Source: JAJDAT01 sp964570665
GTDB taxonomy: Bacteria; Nitrospinota; Nitrospinia; Nitrospinales; JAJDAT01
Direction of reading: 5' to 3'
Assembly: GCA_964570665.1 (NCBI GenBank)
Contig: CAZMZH010000008.1
Span: forward strand, 124,001-188,000
DNA length: 64,000 bases
The notes below the pieces were generated by a model. The model searched no databases and had not been told where the DNA came from. It worked only from the letters and a program-made list of their open reading frames with translations. Below are positions 34,633 through 44,450 of the stretch, piece by piece. Both the position numbers and the translations under genes were made by a program. How positions within the stretch are numbered: the first letter of the stretch is position 1; every line of letters begins with the position of its first letter.

Positions 34633-36810
34633 ATGACAGACGGCATCAATCGAATGAAAGACGAGACTAGTCCCTATTTATTACAGCATAAAGATAATCC
34701 GGTGGATTGGTATCCCTGGGGAGATGAGGCTTTGGAAAAAGCCAAAAGTGAAAATAAACCCATATTCTTAAGTATTGGTTATTCTGCCTGCCATTGGTGC
34801 CACGTCATGGCTCATGAAAGTTTTGAAAACCCAGAAATAGCAAAAGTAATGAATGAAGGGTTTGTAAATATAAAAGTGGATCGGGAGGAAAGACCGGATG
34901 TTGACTCAGTCTATATGAAAGCGGTGATTGCTCTTACGGGTCATGGCGGTTGGCCCATTAGTTTGTTTTTGACTCCTGACTTAAAAGCGTATTTGGGGGG
35001 AACTTATTATCCTCCTGCCGCAAAATATAACCGACCGGGTTTTTTGCAAATATTGGACGAAGCCCAACAGATGCATGCAAAAGAAGACGATAAAATTTTG
35101 GCGCGGTCAAAAATCGTAATTAAAAAAATGTTGCAACGTGGCGAGGTACCTATCGCTAGTTCTGCCTTAGATTGGAAGCCTATTGAACAATCGGTGGCTT
35201 TTTTAGACGAGCGATTTGACGACGCTCATGGCGGTTTTGGTATGGGGATGAAGTTTCCCGAACCAATGAATTACGAGGTTTTACTACGTAATTGGAAACG
35301 AAAAGCGGATCAAAGATCGATGGAGATGCTGGATAAGAGTTTAACTGAAATGTCCAAAGGCGGCATTTACGATCAGTTAGGCGGCGGTTTTCATCGATAC
35401 GCAACAGATAGGGAGTGGTTGGTCCCTCATTTCGAAAAGATGCTCTACGATAACGCTCTTTTAGTTAAGTTGTTTTTAGATTCTTTTCAAGCGACAAAAC
35501 AGGGGATGTATCATGAAATTGCGACTGAAACTTTAGAGTTTATTCAAAGAGAAATGACGGACTCCTTGGGGTATTTTTACGCCAGTCAAGATGCGGATAC
35601 AGAGGGAACCGAAGGAAAATTTTATGTATGGAACATTAAGGAAGTTCTAGATTTATTGGGTCCAAGACACGCTAAAGTGGTCTCAAGCGCATTTGGAATT
35701 ACTTCTGCAGGAAACTTTGAAGGAAAGACTAATGTCCTTACAAACGCGATGTCTATGGAGATGGTGTCGGAGAAAGAAGGCGTTCCAATTTTTGAAGTGA
35801 GTCATATCCTTAACAAAGCGAAAGAAATTTTATTGAAAAGAAGGTCTGAACGGCCCAACCCAGGAACTGATAAAAAATTAATTGTCGCTTGGAATGGGTT
35901 AGCGATTACGGCTTTTTCAAAAGGATCGTCTGTCTTGGGCAAAGAAAGTTTTTTAGAGTCCGCCTTAAAATGTTCAGAATTTATTTGGTCTGAAATGGTT
36001 TCTGACGGGAAGCTATTAAGAATTTATAAAGATGGTCAATCAAAGATAACCGGTTTTTTGGAAGATTATGCTTACCTGATTGAAGGTTTTTTAAATCTCT
36101 ATGAAGCTAATTTCGATTTGAAATGGTTTTTAAGAGCAAAAGAATTGGCTCAAACTATGATAGATGAATTCTGGGATGAAAAAGAAGGCGGATTTTTTAT
36201 TTATGGCGAATTGAACGATCCTTTACCTATTCGGCCTAAAAATCCTCAGGACGAAGCAATTTATTCGGCGAATGCAATTGCCGCTCTTTGTTTAATTAAA
36301 ATAGGGCGGATGGCTAGCGACGAGGCGATTTTAAAAAAGGGAGAAGAGACGATTAAGGCGTTTCAAGGATTGATGGAAGAACAACCCGCTTCTTGTAATG
36401 GTTTGCTTGCGGCTCTAGATGCATTGCTTTGTTCTCCAACAGAAATGGTTTTTGTCGGTTCTAAAGAAGATCCCGCTTTTCAGGAAATGTATAGGAAGGC
36501 TCAGCATGATTATATCCCGAATAAGATATTGATTTATTCGGAAGGGAAAGAAACCGACGAGATTTTCCCAATGGCTCAGGGAAAACGATCCGAAAATGAA
36601 AGTTCTGCCGTTTATTTATGTCAAAACCAAACCTGTCATGCTCCCGTTCATTCCGGAAAAGCTTTAGAAAACCAAATGGAAAAACCCCCTATGATCCAGG
36701 TAAATATTTGGGACGAAGAAAAAAGCGAAAAGGAAATGAAGGCTGAGCAAAATAGTAATTTTCTAGGAGCGATGGGGCAGATTTTTAAACATATGGGAAT
36801 CGATAAATAG
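34633..36810 (+). CDS. YyaL/SSP411-type protein: thioredoxin-like (DUF255) plus six-hairpin domain
   Basis: I choose the ATG at 34633, preceded by GAAGGAG; the frame extends further upstream without a good start. The 725-aa protein opens with the family hallmark ETSPYLLQHKDNPVDWYPWG. The thioredoxin-like motif YSACHWCHVMAHESF (Cys-x-x-Cys) and VDREERPDVDSVYM follow. The glycosidase-like (alpha/alpha)6 part has GGFHRYATDREWLVPHFEKM, YASQDADTEG and LIVAWNGLAI. Relatives occur from bacteria to mammals, with function uncertain. The C-terminus has an additional Cys-rich YLCQNQTCHAPV. Gene stands alone. Confidence 0.9.
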   Translation: MTDGINRMKDETSPYLLQHKDNPVDWYPWGDEALEKAKSENKPIFLSIGYSACHWCHVMAHESFENPEIAKVMNEGFVNIKVDREERPDVDSVYMKAVIALTGHGGWPISLFLTPDLKAYLGGTYYPPAAKYNRPGFLQILDEAQQMHAKEDDKILARSKIVIKKMLQRGEVPIASSALDWKPIEQSVAFLDERFDDAHGGFGMGMKFPEPMNYEVLLRNWKRKADQRSMEMLDKSLTEMSKGGIYDQLGGGFHRYATDREWLVPHFEKMLYDNALLVKLFLDSFQATKQGMYHEIATETLEFIQREMTDSLGYFYASQDADTEGTEGKFYVWNIKEVLDLLGPRHAKVVSSAFGITSAGNFEGKTNVLTNAMSMEMVSEKEGVPIFEVSHILNKAKEILLKRRSERPNPGTDKKLIVAWNGLAITAFSKGSSVLGKESFLESALKCSEFIWSEMVSDGKLLRIYKDGQSKITGFLEDYAYLIEGFLNLYEANFDLKWFLRAKELAQTMIDEFWDEKEGGFFIYGELNDPLPIRPKNPQDEAIYSANAIAALCLIKIGRMASDEAILKKGEETIKAFQGLMEEQPASCNGLLAALDALLCSPTEMVFVGSKEDPAFQEMYRKAQHDYIPNKILIYSEGKETDEIFPMAQGKRSENESSAVYLCQNQTCHAPVHSGKALENQMEKPPMIQVNIWDEEKSEKEMKAEQNSNFLGAMGQIFKHMGIDK

Positions 36811-36848
36811 CATTAAGGAATCTCTAATAATTCGATATTTTTACTTGC

Positions 36849-36890
36849 GGCAACTCGCCAGCCCTTATTTCATAAGAGCTGTTCGTCGCC
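36849..36890. repeat. Imperfect long hairpin between convergent genes
   Basis: A 42-base imperfect inverted repeat: outer GGC/GCC, then CAGC/GCTG, and an inner CTTAT/ATAAG stem around a TTC loop. It sits between the 3' ends of two convergent genes, where a bidirectional terminator would be expected, but neither side has a clean T tract after the stem. Confidence 0.35.
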
Positions 36891-36911
36891 AAAAACAATT
36901 TTTATAGGTCC

Positions 36912-38045
36912 TCATAATATTTTTGGAATCCGAGGAATTAAACTCTTAAACCAATTTAATGTTGAATTGTCCAAATTGGTTTTATCGAACTCTTTGTCAA
37001 ACAGATATAAAAACATGACGGCCATTACCGTAATCGGTTCCTTGGAAGTATTATTATAGACTGATATGAGTTCGTACTCGCGATCTCTGTATAAAGGTTT
37101 ACCTTCTTCGCTCGATAAAGTAGGAACAACAGCCAATCCAATTTTATTTTTTTTGTTTTCTATTAGAGTTTTAAAAATGATTTTTCCTGTTTTTAGATCT
37201 CGCAATTCTAGAGACTCAGCAAAAGGATGAACGTGTGCGGATATAAAGTGGGCGTTAGTATCGTAAGGCAAATTCATCCATCGAGTGACTAATGTTTTAT
37301 AAGTATGCCTTCCAGGAGGCACTTCCCAGTGTCCTGTAAACTCCCGTCCAAAAATATCTTTCCTTACTTTTGCATTATGCGCGTTTACCCCCTTGCTTGA
37401 ACCCGCTCCGTGTTTTGAATGGTCTCCATTTAATACGCCATAATAACCGTCTTTCCCTTTTAAAAGCGCCAATCCATTTGCTGCGCTCATAACAAGCGGT
37501 TTCATAGGTGTTTTTAAATTGGCGTTGCGCACGAAGGAGATGACGTTTTCAATTTTTACTTGAACGTTTGGATTTTTAATATTGTGATTCAAAGCTTGTG
37601 AATCTAATTTGAAAACTTCGTCCGAGTAGACGGGAATACCGAATCCTTTAGGGAAATTTATTGCTTCCCGACCCTCGGAAAGAGTAAAAAATCTTTCGCT
37701 GGGATATTGCCTCCATCCAAATAGATTGCGATGCTTCTTTATATCTATATTTAGATTGCTATGACACATGAAATCTTTTAATTCTGTCTTGGGATTATTC
37801 GCGTCTAAAACTCGAGATCGGTAGCCTGTTATCCATAAAAGCTGCCTGGGCTCATTATCTAGCATTGAAAACTTTTGACTGGCGCTTGGCCCCATCATGG
37901 ATGTGTAAATTTTATCTATATAAAAACGCGGGGTGATAATAGTTTTATTTTCAATTTGCAGGTTTGAGGCTTCACAAATAATGCAAAATGAAGAAACTGA
38001 AAGTACGATAAAGTAGATTAATAAATTTTTGAGGCAATAATTCAT
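36912..38045 (-). CDS. Exported protein of unknown function with His/Asp-rich C-terminal half
   Basis: I start at the ATG at 38045, which gives a hydrophobic signal or anchor (LKNLLIYFIVLSVSSFCIIC). The longer frame begins at a TTG at 38102 without a good ribosome site. The mature region shows MMGPSASQKFSM, YRSRVLDANN, a central LLKGKDGYYGVLNGDHSKHG and a C-terminal beta-like module (GHWEVPPGRHTYKTLVTRW, FISAHVHPFAESLELRDL). Spaced His residues in the latter recall copper-type monooxygenase or cupredoxin-like sandwiches, but I cannot assign a family. Convergent with the YyaL gene and divergent from the cyclase. Confidence 0.65.
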   Translation of the reverse strand: MNYCLKNLLIYFIVLSVSSFCIICEASNLQIENKTIITPRFYIDKIYTSMMGPSASQKFSMLDNEPRQLLWITGYRSRVLDANNPKTELKDFMCHSNLNIDIKKHRNLFGWRQYPSERFFTLSEGREAINFPKGFGIPVYSDEVFKLDSQALNHNIKNPNVQVKIENVISFVRNANLKTPMKPLVMSAANGLALLKGKDGYYGVLNGDHSKHGAGSSKGVNAHNAKVRKDIFGREFTGHWEVPPGRHTYKTLVTRWMNLPYDTNAHFISAHVHPFAESLELRDLKTGKIIFKTLIENKKNKIGLAVVPTLSSEEGKPLYRDREYELISVYNNTSKEPITVMAVMFLYLFDKEFDKTNLDNSTLNWFKSLIPRIPKIL

Positions 38046-38210
38046 AGGGCTAATAGTGTGGGTGTTTTTTTTATTATAGTACTCAATGTTGCATTGAGAC
38101 AACTTATTGATAAGGCTAGGTAATATTAGATAAATTATACGGTTTCAGAAATCTAAAAAGACGTGTATTCTAAGAGCAAATTGTCACAAAAACTTAACAT
38201 GATCTTCTAA

Positions 38211-40430
38211 ATGAAATCGAAGTTATTAAATGATTTTGCCATCCCTGCGGCTTTAATTGTCGTTACGGCATTGATTTACTTTTTGGATCTTCAGTTTTTT
38301 GAATCCTTGGAGCAAAAAGCTTATGATTTGAAGGTAGTTTCCCGGGATGGGTCTCATGCCATGAAAGATCAGGTCGTGATTGCCGCTATCGATGAGCAAA
38401 GTTTAAAGGAACAAGGTCGATGGCCTTGGCCAAGAACTTTGCACGCTCAATTGATAGATAAGTTAGCCGAAGCCGGAGCAAAAGCGGTTGCCTTCAATAT
38501 CTTTTTTCCAGAAAACGATTTGTTCATTCCCATGGATAATGTGCGGGAAGGAATTAAAAACGACGATGGAGTTTCTAAAGATACCCTGAAACAGTGGCTT
38601 AATGATGCCGGGGCTTCCGATAGACGTTTTGTTGAAGCCATCCGTTCCTCTCAACGTACCATTTTGGCTTTTATTTTTTATATGGCAGAAGAGCTAGGAC
38701 CTCCCCCTGGCGAAAAGTTGAAAAAACTTTTGGAACCGTCTATTTATGAAAATCTGTCCAAATCGGATTCCATACATCAGCCTGATATTGTAGACACGGC
38801 ATCTGAAGTGGAAGTCAGCTTGCCAGAAATGAGTCAAGCCGCGGTAGGGTCGGGGTTTTCTCTTTATCGACCGGATTCCGATGGCGTAGCGAGATGGGCT
38901 CCCATGGTTGTTAAGTTTGGAGATGGGTTTTATTCTCCTTTGACTCTTCAAATACTCAAACACGTTAAAAAAGAGCGTTTAAAGATCGATGCCGACGATT
39001 CCGGCTTTTCTAAAGTTCATTTAGGCCCATTAGATATACCGGTTTCTCCAAGAGGAGAAATGTTGGTTAATTATCGAGGTCAATCTGGAACATTTTCGTA
39101 TATTTCGGCGACGGATATTCTGAAAGGTAAAGTAGGGGCCGATAAGTTAAAAGATAAAATCGTTTTGATTGGCGGAACCGCAAAAGGAACCTACGATAGC
39201 GTCACCACTCCTTATGGGCCAAAGTTTCCGGAAGTAGAGGTTCATGCAAATGTAATCGAAAATATTCTGAGCGAAGATTTTTTAACTCGCCCAAATTGGT
39301 TGCCCTTTTTAGATTTAGCAATCATCATTTTTTGGGGGATCGTTTTTGGATATGGGTCTTTGTATTTGAAACCATGGATTATGGTTGGGATCCTTGGTTT
39401 TGGGATTATCGCGTATGTAGGTTTTGATTATTTTCTCTTTATTGAAAAAGGCCTATGGTTGAACATAGCTTTCCCAGTGTTTGCGAAAATTTTTATATTT
39501 AGCGGATCGTCGCTTTATCATTTTTATATTGAAGATAAGAAAAAACGATTTATTCAGAAAGCCTTCTCAAAATATCTTTCTCCCGTTATGGTCAATCAAC
39601 TCATTGAACGACCAGAACTACTAAAGTCTGGCGGTGAAGAGAGATATATGACCGTTATGTTTAGCGATTTGGAAGGTTTTACGTCCGTTGCCGAAAAATT
39701 AGGACCGGTTGGGATGGCCAAACTGATGACGGAATACTTTACTGAAATGACCGCAATTATTTTAAAAGCGGAAGGAACGGTTAATCAGTATGCGGGCGAC
39801 TTGGTAATGTCTACCTTTGGAGCTCCTCTCCCCATGCCGGATCATGCAGAAAGAGCGGTGACCGTTGGGCTTAAGATGCAAAAGCGGTTAGCGGAACTTT
39901 GTATAGAATGGGCGAAAAGGGATCTTCCTCCATTAAGAGTGCGAACGGGAGTTAACTCTAGCGGTATGTTTTTTGGAAACTTGGGATCTGAACAAGTTTT
40001 TTATTATTCCGTAATGGGCGACGCCGTTAACTTGTCGGCAAGGTTAGAATCAGCAAATAAACAATACGGCACTTATTTGATGATATCTGAAGAAACACAT
40101 TCGGCTTTAACTCCCAATAAGTTTTTGACGCGGACCTTAGACGTTATAATAGCAAAAGGAAAAACGAGGGCGGTAAAGGTTTATGAAGTTTATGGATTTA
40201 TTTCCGATCATATCGAACCGGATCTTTTTGCTTATTATGATAATTACGCAGGCGGTTTTGAAAAATATTTGGCGAAAGATTTTGACGAAGCCCTAAAGCT
40301 TTTTCAATACGCTGAAAATTTTAGACCGGGAGATAAAGCCGTTGCAAGAATGATTGATCGCGTTAAAAATTTGGATCCTAAAACATTACCAGACGATTGG
40401 GATGGCTCCTTCACCATGACTTCTAAATAA
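38211..40430 (+). CDS. CHASE2-domain class III adenylate/guanylate cyclase
   Basis: A 739-aa membrane sensor cyclase. The N-terminal helix is followed by an extracytoplasmic CHASE2 domain (~30-345: VVIAAIDEQSLKEQGRWPWP, KIVLIGGTAKGTYDSVTTPY). Three membrane helices (~365-440) and a class III cyclase domain (~475-670) come next. Metal-binding Asp residues are in VMFSDLEGFTS and YAGDLVMSTFG, and the transition-state Asn/Arg in GDAVNLSARLE. The base-selecting position that is usually Lys (K-x-x-GD) is Gln here (NQYAGD), so nucleotide preference is uncertain. A TPR-like C-terminal helix pair ends the protein. The 3' end overlaps the Rsm22-like gene by 8 bases. Confidence 0.92.
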   Translation: MKSKLLNDFAIPAALIVVTALIYFLDLQFFESLEQKAYDLKVVSRDGSHAMKDQVVIAAIDEQSLKEQGRWPWPRTLHAQLIDKLAEAGAKAVAFNIFFPENDLFIPMDNVREGIKNDDGVSKDTLKQWLNDAGASDRRFVEAIRSSQRTILAFIFYMAEELGPPPGEKLKKLLEPSIYENLSKSDSIHQPDIVDTASEVEVSLPEMSQAAVGSGFSLYRPDSDGVARWAPMVVKFGDGFYSPLTLQILKHVKKERLKIDADDSGFSKVHLGPLDIPVSPRGEMLVNYRGQSGTFSYISATDILKGKVGADKLKDKIVLIGGTAKGTYDSVTTPYGPKFPEVEVHANVIENILSEDFLTRPNWLPFLDLAIIIFWGIVFGYGSLYLKPWIMVGILGFGIIAYVGFDYFLFIEKGLWLNIAFPVFAKIFIFSGSSLYHFYIEDKKKRFIQKAFSKYLSPVMVNQLIERPELLKSGGEERYMTVMFSDLEGFTSVAEKLGPVGMAKLMTEYFTEMTAIILKAEGTVNQYAGDLVMSTFGAPLPMPDHAERAVTVGLKMQKRLAELCIEWAKRDLPPLRVRTGVNSSGMFFGNLGSEQVFYYSVMGDAVNLSARLESANKQYGTYLMISEETHSALTPNKFLTRTLDVIIAKGKTRAVKVYEVYGFISDHIEPDLFAYYDNYAGGFEKYLAKDFDEALKLFQYAENFRPGDKAVARMIDRVKNLDPKTLPDDWDGSFTMTSK

Positions 40431-41400
40431 TTTTCCAATCGTCTCCCCAGGATAACTTCTTCGCTACTCGATATTTTTCTCTTTCTTTTTTAGAAATTGT
40501 TTTTCGCTCGATAATTTCGGGAAGACAAAGGTCCAATAAAATATGTCCCGATCCTTTTTTAGGACGTTTAATTATCCTTGCGGCCCTTTCCGGTAAATTA
40601 ACTCGCGAAAATACCATATAGGAAAACTTTTCTTCCTCGTAAGGCAGAGTACCCGTTTTTAATTTTTTATGATGATTACTGCGAATGATTTTTTGTGAAA
40701 AATGACACCAATCATTTTCAGGTAAAGGGCATTCTTGATCGTGAGGGCAAGGCGCCGCTACTTTGGCTCCTTTGGCGATAAGAGAAGTACGAATCTTTTT
40801 GATTCGTTCAAAGCCTAATCGATCGCCAGGCTCGATGATTACCAACCATTTTTGGGTTATATCCCAAAGAGATTCTGCTACACCAAGATAATTTGGAATT
40901 TCTCCCAATGAATACGAGGCTAAAACAAAGTCATGAAGTTTTAATTTGGAATTTAAACTTTCTAAACTCGTTAGTTCCCATTGAATAGAACCAGTCTCGC
41001 TAAAATTCGAAGCCTTAATAATAGATTTTCCCATTTCCGCTATGGATTTGTCTTTTTCTATCAAGGTTGCTTGTTGCAAATTATCAAACTCTTCTATTGC
41101 AGCCCAAAGACCGCAACCGGGACCCGAGCCAGCGTCGAAAAAGCTATGTATTTCTGAAAAGTCGTCATAGTATTTTATTTTTTCGAAAACGTTTTTTATG
41201 GCTCCAAAAGTAGAAGGCGTTCTTGCAGTTAAATAGGCGAGGCGATGTTCGGTCGATGAGAAATAAGAGCCGGTACGGTTCTGATATTTAGAGGATAGGT
41301 CGGCGCAAGAAGCTTGGATATCCTTAAAATTTTTAGATTCCATTTCTCTCGCGATCGTATCTTGTACAAACTCTGGTAAAACAACGGCGGAAGGTTTCAT
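40423..41400 (-). CDS. Rsm22-like putative ribosomal small-subunit methyltransferase
   Basis: A 325-aa SAM-dependent methyltransferase-like protein of the Rsm22 family. The SAM site is FFDAGSGPGCGLWAA near residue 92, followed by LVIIEPGDRLGFERI. The family Cys motif CPHDQECPLPENDWCHF (~220-236) may bind a metal or Fe-S cluster. The SYMVFSR strand also fits. In mitochondria, Rsm22/METTL17 supports assembly of the small ribosomal subunit; the bacterial role is less well defined. Convergent with the cyclase gene. Confidence 0.85.
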   Translation of the reverse strand: MKPSAVVLPEFVQDTIAREMESKNFKDIQASCADLSSKYQNRTGSYFSSTEHRLAYLTARTPSTFGAIKNVFEKIKYYDDFSEIHSFFDAGSGPGCGLWAAIEEFDNLQQATLIEKDKSIAEMGKSIIKASNFSETGSIQWELTSLESLNSKLKLHDFVLASYSLGEIPNYLGVAESLWDITQKWLVIIEPGDRLGFERIKKIRTSLIAKGAKVAAPCPHDQECPLPENDWCHFSQKIIRSNHHKKLKTGTLPYEEEKFSYMVFSRVNLPERAARIIKRPKKGSGHILLDLCLPEIIERKTISKKEREKYRVAKKLSWGDDWKII

Positions 41401-41502
41401 AGAATTTTGACGAGCCTGATTAAATACCTGACATACTGACGCTAAGATTCCGCCATTAAACCGGTTATGGCGGAATTGCGTGTCTGGCTTTTTTCTGTTG
41501 GA

Positions 41503-42471
41503 TTAATAAATGGAACTTTGCGTTAACATCCAGGTCAATTCGTGTTTATTTTGGTAAAGGTGGACTAGTTTGCTACCTGGTATTTTTGAAAATTGTTCTG
41601 ATATTTCATAGTCATTGTTTCCTTGAAACTTGAGAGTGACAACAAAGTTTTTGCAAAAACCGGATTCTATCCATGAAGAAATCCATTCAAACGTCTTCTC
41701 TGGGTAACAAATAACGTCCCAAAATATCCAATCGACATTATCGGAAAATTTTTTAACATAAGAAGGTTCAATTGAAAAAGCGTCTTTTTTTTGAAATTGA
41801 ACTCTGGGAAGATTTGAAATTTTTGGATCAAGAGGAGAGCGATCTACGCTTAATACGGTAGCTCCAAGTTTTTGTAAAACCCAGGCCCAACCTCCAGGGC
41901 TTCCGCCAAAATCTAAACAAAAATCCCCTGGTTGCGGTAACGTTCCGATAATCGTAAGGGCTTCTTGAAGTTTTAAATATGCTCTGTTGGGAGGTCCCTC
42001 TTTATCTTCTAAAAAATGAACTTCGCCGTTAGGGAACAAACTGGAACATTCTGCAGAGGCTAGAATGGCATTAGAGTTTAACAAGGTCCAGGAGCCTAAG
42101 TTTGTTTTAGGAAGAGGGGATGGGAACTGAAGAGGAGACCCGGAAACATAGGGCAAACTCTCTTGTATTAGTTTTGCGCGTCGGTGAAGTTGAAATGAGT
42201 AAAGGTTCCAGTTTCTTTGGATCGCCTTCAGTTTTTGAGCGCCATCTTTAATCGATTGGATCGGAATTAGCGTAGGGTTTTGCCATATATTTTGAGCCCA
42301 ATAAGATTTTTGAATTGGACGATCGGTTAATACTAAGCGGTCGTAAACTTTTGTTATCCCTTTTAGCTCCTTTTTTAATTGATCGAAGAAACCTTCCGCC
42401 GCTAGATAAGCGGCTCCGATTTTTCCATCAGGCATAAGTTCGTTGTTTTTTTCGTCAATGGGAATATTCAA
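41503..42471 (-). CDS. RlmM/FtsJ-like ribose 2'-O-methyltransferase
   Basis: A 322-aa protein. The C-terminal RrmJ-like domain has the SAM motif FCLDFGGSPGGWAWVLQKLG, VLSVDRSPLD, and KDAF. Catalytic-tetrad candidates are an Asp in WIFWDVICYPE, Lys in VVTLKFQG and Glu in NKHELTWML. The order and spacing match E. coli RlmM, which modifies C2498 of 23S rRNA, and the N-terminal ~160 residues would be the accessory region. It runs in the same direction as the Rsm22-like gene with about 100 bases between, so an rRNA-modification pair is possible. Confidence 0.75.
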   Translation of the reverse strand: MNIPIDEKNNELMPDGKIGAAYLAAEGFFDQLKKELKGITKVYDRLVLTDRPIQKSYWAQNIWQNPTLIPIQSIKDGAQKLKAIQRNWNLYSFQLHRRAKLIQESLPYVSGSPLQFPSPLPKTNLGSWTLLNSNAILASAECSSLFPNGEVHFLEDKEGPPNRAYLKLQEALTIIGTLPQPGDFCLDFGGSPGGWAWVLQKLGATVLSVDRSPLDPKISNLPRVQFQKKDAFSIEPSYVKKFSDNVDWIFWDVICYPEKTFEWISSWIESGFCKNFVVTLKFQGNNDYEISEQFSKIPGSKLVHLYQNKHELTWMLTQSSIY

Positions 42472-42531
42472 TTTTTTAGTCTAATTAAAAAGAAACTGGA
42501 GTTGCAAAGTCCCCTCTGCGCGTCATCCAGG

Positions 42532-42567
42532 TCCTTCGGCGGGCTCAGGATAAACTCCGTCGAAGGA
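42532..42567. repeat. Short palindromic dispersed repeat (REP-like)
   Basis: TCCTTCG (42532-42538) pairs with CGAAGGA (42561-42567), extended inward by CGG/CCG across a G-T. The loop carries CTCAGGATAAA. The element is G+C-rich against its A+T-rich flanks. The sequence resembles a small repeat that I know from many bacterial genomes as scattered CCTTCGG...CTCAGGAT copies. Only one copy is in this window, so dispersal cannot be shown here. Confidence 0.55.
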
Positions 42568-42650
42568 TCTCGCCTCGATTCAATAAAATTTCTATCAAAT
42601 CACTAACTAACAGTAAAGAACGATTTAGTTTTCTTATACATTCCCGTTTT

Positions 42651-44450
42651 CTATTTAGTCTTTCCCTCAAGTTCAGCCCACCTAGAATAGAGACTCTCAA
42701 CTTCTAGTTGAGCTTCATGAAGTTTTGAATAATATTCTTCAGCTTCTTTTGGGTTCGGTGATTTTGTAATGGCTTCTTCTTTTTGTTGTAGTTCCTCTAA
42801 TGCCGTTTCAGCGACAAGTATTTTTTCTTCCATACCGTCAAACTCTCTTTGTTCATTATAGGTAAGGCGTGTGCCGTTTTGATTCGATTTTTTTTTCAAA
42901 GCGGGTTGTTTTTTTACGGTTTTCTTTGTTCCGCTCGAATCTATAATTTCAGTCTCCCAGTGAGAATAGTCTGAATAAATTTTTGTTTCGCCGTTGCCCT
43001 TTAATCCTATGAAAGTACCGCATACTTTTTTCATGAGGTATCGATCATGCGATACCAAAATTATTGCTCCGGGAAAATCTATCAGGCTTTCTTCCAATGT
43101 TTCTAAGGAGGATATGTCTAAATCGTTTGTAGGCTCGTCTAAAAGAAGAACGTCGCCAGATTCTAGAGTCAAACCTGCAATTAAAACTCTAGCTTGTTCG
43201 CCTCCAGAAAATTTTTTGATCTTTAAGGGAAGTTTGTCGGCTGAGAATCTAAATTTATTCGCCCAAGTAACTATGTGGACGGATTCGCCTCTATATATTA
43301 CAGAATCCCCTGTAGACGAGAGAGACTTTTGAAGCGTAGCCTCTTGATCCAGTCGTTCTCGGTTTTGATCGAAATAAACTATCTTCAAATTATTGGCATG
43401 TCGGACTTCGCCCGAATCTGGATTCAATTTTTTTTGAAATAATTTTAGCAAAGTTGATTTTCCCGAGCCGTTAAATCCCAAAATTCCTACGCGATTTTTT
43501 TTAGAGATTATGAGGCTAAGTTTTTCGACGATTTTTTTATCGCCAAAACTTTTATTTAGCTCTACCGTTTCGATAAGTTTTTGAGTTTTTCTATGCGAAT
43601 GCTCAAATTCAATTTTAACGCTTTGGTTTTTTAATCGATTTTGCGTCTCTTGAAGTTCCGTCTTCAATCGTTCGGCGTCGTCGATTCTAAATTTAGCTTT
43701 TGTTGTTCGAGCTCTTGGGCCTCTACTAAGCCACTCTTCTTCTCTACGAACTTTTGAGGATAGAGATTGTTTCAATCGATTTTGCGAGTCTAAAAATTGT
43801 TTTTTGTAGTTAAGGATCTCGCCATAACCGCCTTCTACAGTTTGCAGCCCGTTGGGATAAGCGCGATTGATTTCGGCGGTTTTTTTTGCTGTTTTGTCAA
43901 TAAAGTAACGATCATGACTTGCGGCAATCCAGGAAAAAGAAGATTTTTGTAAAATCCTCTCCAACCAATAAATGCCGGCCTCGTCCAAGTGATTTGTCGG
44001 CTCGTCCAAAAATAAAACGTCGGGTTCGTTTGCTAATCCTCTAGTGATTTCTAACCTTTTTTTCCAGCCTCCAGAGAGTTCTTTTACGGGTGTGTTTAAA
44101 TCTTTAAATCCAGCTTGAGTTAAATATTTGAAAGCTTGTTGTTCAAATTCCATAGAAGAGATTCCAGGATGTTGATTTGAGTCTAGAATGGTTTCTAAAA
44201 TTGAAGAATCCAGTTTGTGAGAAAAACTCTGAGGAATATAAAAAACCCTTAGGCTCGACCGATAAGAAACAATTCCATCATCGGCAGGCTCGATTTTGGC
44301 TAATATATTAAGCAGTGTCGATTTACCCGACCCATTGTCTCCAACAATGGATATTTTATCGTTTTCAAATACGCTAAAACTTAAATCTTTAAATATTATT
44401 TGATGATCAAAAGATTTAGAAAGGGATTGGCAATTTATAAGAACAGACAT
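42651..44450 (-). CDS. uup: ABC-F protein, Uup type
   Basis: A 599-aa protein with two ABC domains and no membrane segments. Walker A motifs are VGDNGSGKSTLLN and LGFNGSGKSTLLKLF. Signature and Walker B regions are LSGGWKKRLEIT with LFLDEPTNHLDEA, and FSGGEQARVLIAG with LLLDEPTNDLD. The linker has the Uup-characteristic EEWLSRGPRARTTKAKF. A C-terminal coiled-coil domain (~525-599), rich in Glu and Lys, is the DNA/RNA-binding extension of Uup. ABC-F proteins act on ribosomes or in DNA-transposon excision control rather than transport. Confidence 0.92.
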   Translation of the reverse strand: MSVLINCQSLSKSFDHQIIFKDLSFSVFENDKISIVGDNGSGKSTLLNILAKIEPADDGIVSYRSSLRVFYIPQSFSHKLDSSILETILDSNQHPGISSMEFEQQAFKYLTQAGFKDLNTPVKELSGGWKKRLEITRGLANEPDVLFLDEPTNHLDEAGIYWLERILQKSSFSWIAASHDRYFIDKTAKKTAEINRAYPNGLQTVEGGYGEILNYKKQFLDSQNRLKQSLSSKVRREEEWLSRGPRARTTKAKFRIDDAERLKTELQETQNRLKNQSVKIEFEHSHRKTQKLIETVELNKSFGDKKIVEKLSLIISKKNRVGILGFNGSGKSTLLKLFQKKLNPDSGEVRHANNLKIVYFDQNRERLDQEATLQKSLSSTGDSVIYRGESVHIVTWANKFRFSADKLPLKIKKFSGGEQARVLIAGLTLESGDVLLLDEPTNDLDISSLETLEESLIDFPGAIILVSHDRYLMKKVCGTFIGLKGNGETKIYSDYSHWETEIIDSSGTKKTVKKQPALKKKSNQNGTRLTYNEQREFDGMEEKILVAETALEELQQKEEAITKSPNPKEAEEYYSKLHEAQLEVESLYSRWAELEGKTK

